A DNA stretch of 14,051 bases, taken from JBCBRD01 sp039819885 (GTDB lineage Bacteria > Pseudomonadota > Alphaproteobacteria > Rhizobiales > Hyphomicrobiaceae). This document shows positions 13,162 to 14,051 of this stretch, in pieces. Numbering within the stretch: position 1 is the first letter of the stretch; each line of letters starts with the position of its first letter. Both the position numbers and the translations under genes were made by a program. The stretch is from contig JBCBRD010000078.1 in assembly GCA_039819885.1 (NCBI GenBank), positions 1 to 14,051 of the forward strand, given 5' to 3'. Below the pieces are notes generated by a model. It saw nothing but the letters and a program-made list of their open reading frames with translations. It was not told the origin of the DNA and made no database searches.

Positions 13162-14051
13162 ATGACTGCTCGCGTCCTCGTCGTCGATGATATCCCAGCG
13201 AACGTCAAGCTGCTTGAAGCGCGGCTGTCGGCTGAATACTTCGACATCTTGACGGCATTTAGTGGCGAAGATGCGCTGGCTGTTCTCGCACGTGAGCGCG
13301 TCGACGTGGTGTTGCTGGACGTCATGATGCCTGGGATTGATGGTTTTGAAGTTTGCCGTCGCATCAAGTCAGATCCAAAGACGCACCACATTCCGGTTGT
13401 GATGGTCACAGCATTGGACCAGCCTGCGGACCGCATCCAAGGACTTGAGAGCGGCGCCGATGACTTCTTGAGCAAGCCGGTTGACGATATCGCCTTGATT
13501 ACGCGGGTAAAGAACCTGGCTCGTTTGAAGACCCTCAACGATGAAATGTTGATGCGTGCCAGCACGGGCCGCGAGATGGGTGTTGAAGACAACGCGGCAC
13601 TGGAAAAGGCATTGAGTGGTTTTAGTGGCCGCATTCTTGTTGTTGATGATCACCCGCGTTCTCAGCAGCGTCTGTCTCAGGCACTGGGTAAACTCCACGA
13701 TATTGACGCGGTGGGTTGCCCGGAAGAAGCCATGAGGCACCTCACACAAGACCCAAGCTATGATCTTGTCATCATCAGCCTAAGCCTGGAACAGGCGGAT
13801 GGTTTGCGTATGTGTTCGCAAATCCGTTCACTTGAAGCGATCCGAAACTTGCCGATTATTATCCTGGTCGAGCATGGCAGTGATGCGCGCTTGCTCCGCG
13901 GACTGGATATGGGCGTCAACGACTACTTGAAGCGCCCCGTTGAGCAGCACGAACTGTTGGCACGCGTGCGCACGCAGATCAAACGGAAGCGTCATACGGA
14001 TTACCTGCGTGATCGATTGGAGCAGACCGTTGAACTGGCGATGACGGATGC
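13162..14051 (+). CDS. pleD: PleD-type diguanylate cyclase response regulator, 3' end outside window
   Basis: PleD makes cyclic di-GMP at the pole when phosphorylated, driving the motile-to-sessile change in Caulobacter and relatives. The frame stays open to the window edge (296 codons). Receiver 1 (about 1-120) has Asp9/Asp10, the acceptor Asp53 in VVLLDVMMPGIDG, and Lys in FLSKPVDD. After a linker, receiver 2 (about 155-270) reads RILVVDDHPRSQQRL; the acceptor position aligns with Ser206 in LVIISLSLE, and an Arg-Pro follows Lys in DYLKRPVE, so it is a degenerate adaptor receiver, as known in PleD. The segment DYLRDRLEQTVELAMTD leads into the GGDEF domain, which is not in view. Start ATG 13162 matches family numbering but has only a distant AAGG ribosome site. 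Probably cotranscribed with divK. Confidence 0.93.
   Translation, partial: MTARVLVVDDIPANVKLLEARLSAEYFDILTAFSGEDALAVLARERVDVVLLDVMMPGIDGFEVCRRIKSDPKTHHIPVVMVTALDQPADRIQGLESGADDFLSKPVDDIALITRVKNLARLKTLNDEMLMRASTGREMGVEDNAALEKALSGFSGRILVVDDHPRSQQRLSQALGKLHDIDAVGCPEEAMRHLTQDPSYDLVIISLSLEQADGLRMCSQIRSLEAIRNLPIIILVEHGSDARLLRGLDMGVNDYLKRPVEQHELLARVRTQIKRKRHTDYLRDRLEQTVELAMTD

Noticed and set aside
13777..13779. Ser in place of the acceptor Asp in the second receiver of PleD, considered as a damaging mutation
   Set aside because: The second receiver of PleD is known to be a degenerate adaptor domain, so this is normal for the family.

Overview
The window looks like chromosomal DNA of an alphaproteobacterium, most likely a Hyphomicrobiales (Rhizobiales-type) species of moderate GC. 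The best evidence is at the right end: a near-canonical divK-pleD pair with a DUF3572 gene read divergently beside it, an arrangement I recall from Rhizobiales. A twin-arginine repeat protein of the TIGR03808 type, an Asparaginase_II (ReAV-like) enzyme, a ChrR-type anti-sigma factor and TTAA-N7-TTAA (CtrA-type) boxes fit the same group. The genus cannot be fixed from sequence reading alone. I see no rRNA, tRNA, CRISPR array or insertion sequence.

Left part (1-3818). The window opens inside an OmpR-type response regulator (+), followed by about 380 bp without a gene that holds a long imperfect hairpin. Next come a ChrR-like zinc anti-sigma factor (+) and an ECF sigma factor (-), facing each other tail to tail with 17 bp between them. 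These look like a cognate pair, but they are normally one operon. A gene-free stretch of about 0.5 kb with two short perfect dyads leads to a ReAV-like L-asparaginase (+), which ends at an intrinsic terminator.

Middle (3862-8755). Three genes on the minus strand form a compact unit, read meaB (chaperone GTPase of methylmalonyl-CoA mutase), pcp (pyroglutamyl peptidase), then a Tat-exported beta-helix repeat protein whose Shine-Dalgarno sequence sits inside a hairpin. Divergent from meaB is a membrane-anchored DUF900-type alpha/beta hydrolase (+).

Right part (8756-14051). Two uncharacterised exported proteins (+) each have a CtrA-like box upstream, one perfect and one 7 of 8. The 3' end of the second gene occurs again 779 bp downstream as a diverged, stop-less fragment. 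A GC-richer VOC/glyoxalase-like gene (-) lies between the two copies, which suggests an acquired cassette or rearrangement. Then come a ROK sugar kinase and DUF3572 (both -, one operon), and divergently divK and pleD (+). pleD runs off the window before its GGDEF domain.

Biologically, the right half centres on the cell-cycle and polarity circuit (DivK, PleD, possible CtrA targets in the envelope). The left half holds stress sensing (ECF sigma/ChrR, response regulator). The middle holds amino-acid and propionate-type metabolism (asparaginase, pyroglutamyl peptidase, MeaB). Most of this is ordinary core genome. The parts that merit attention are the duplicated gene end around the VOC gene, the convergent sigma/anti-sigma layout, and the CtrA-like boxes in front of the two unknown exported proteins.
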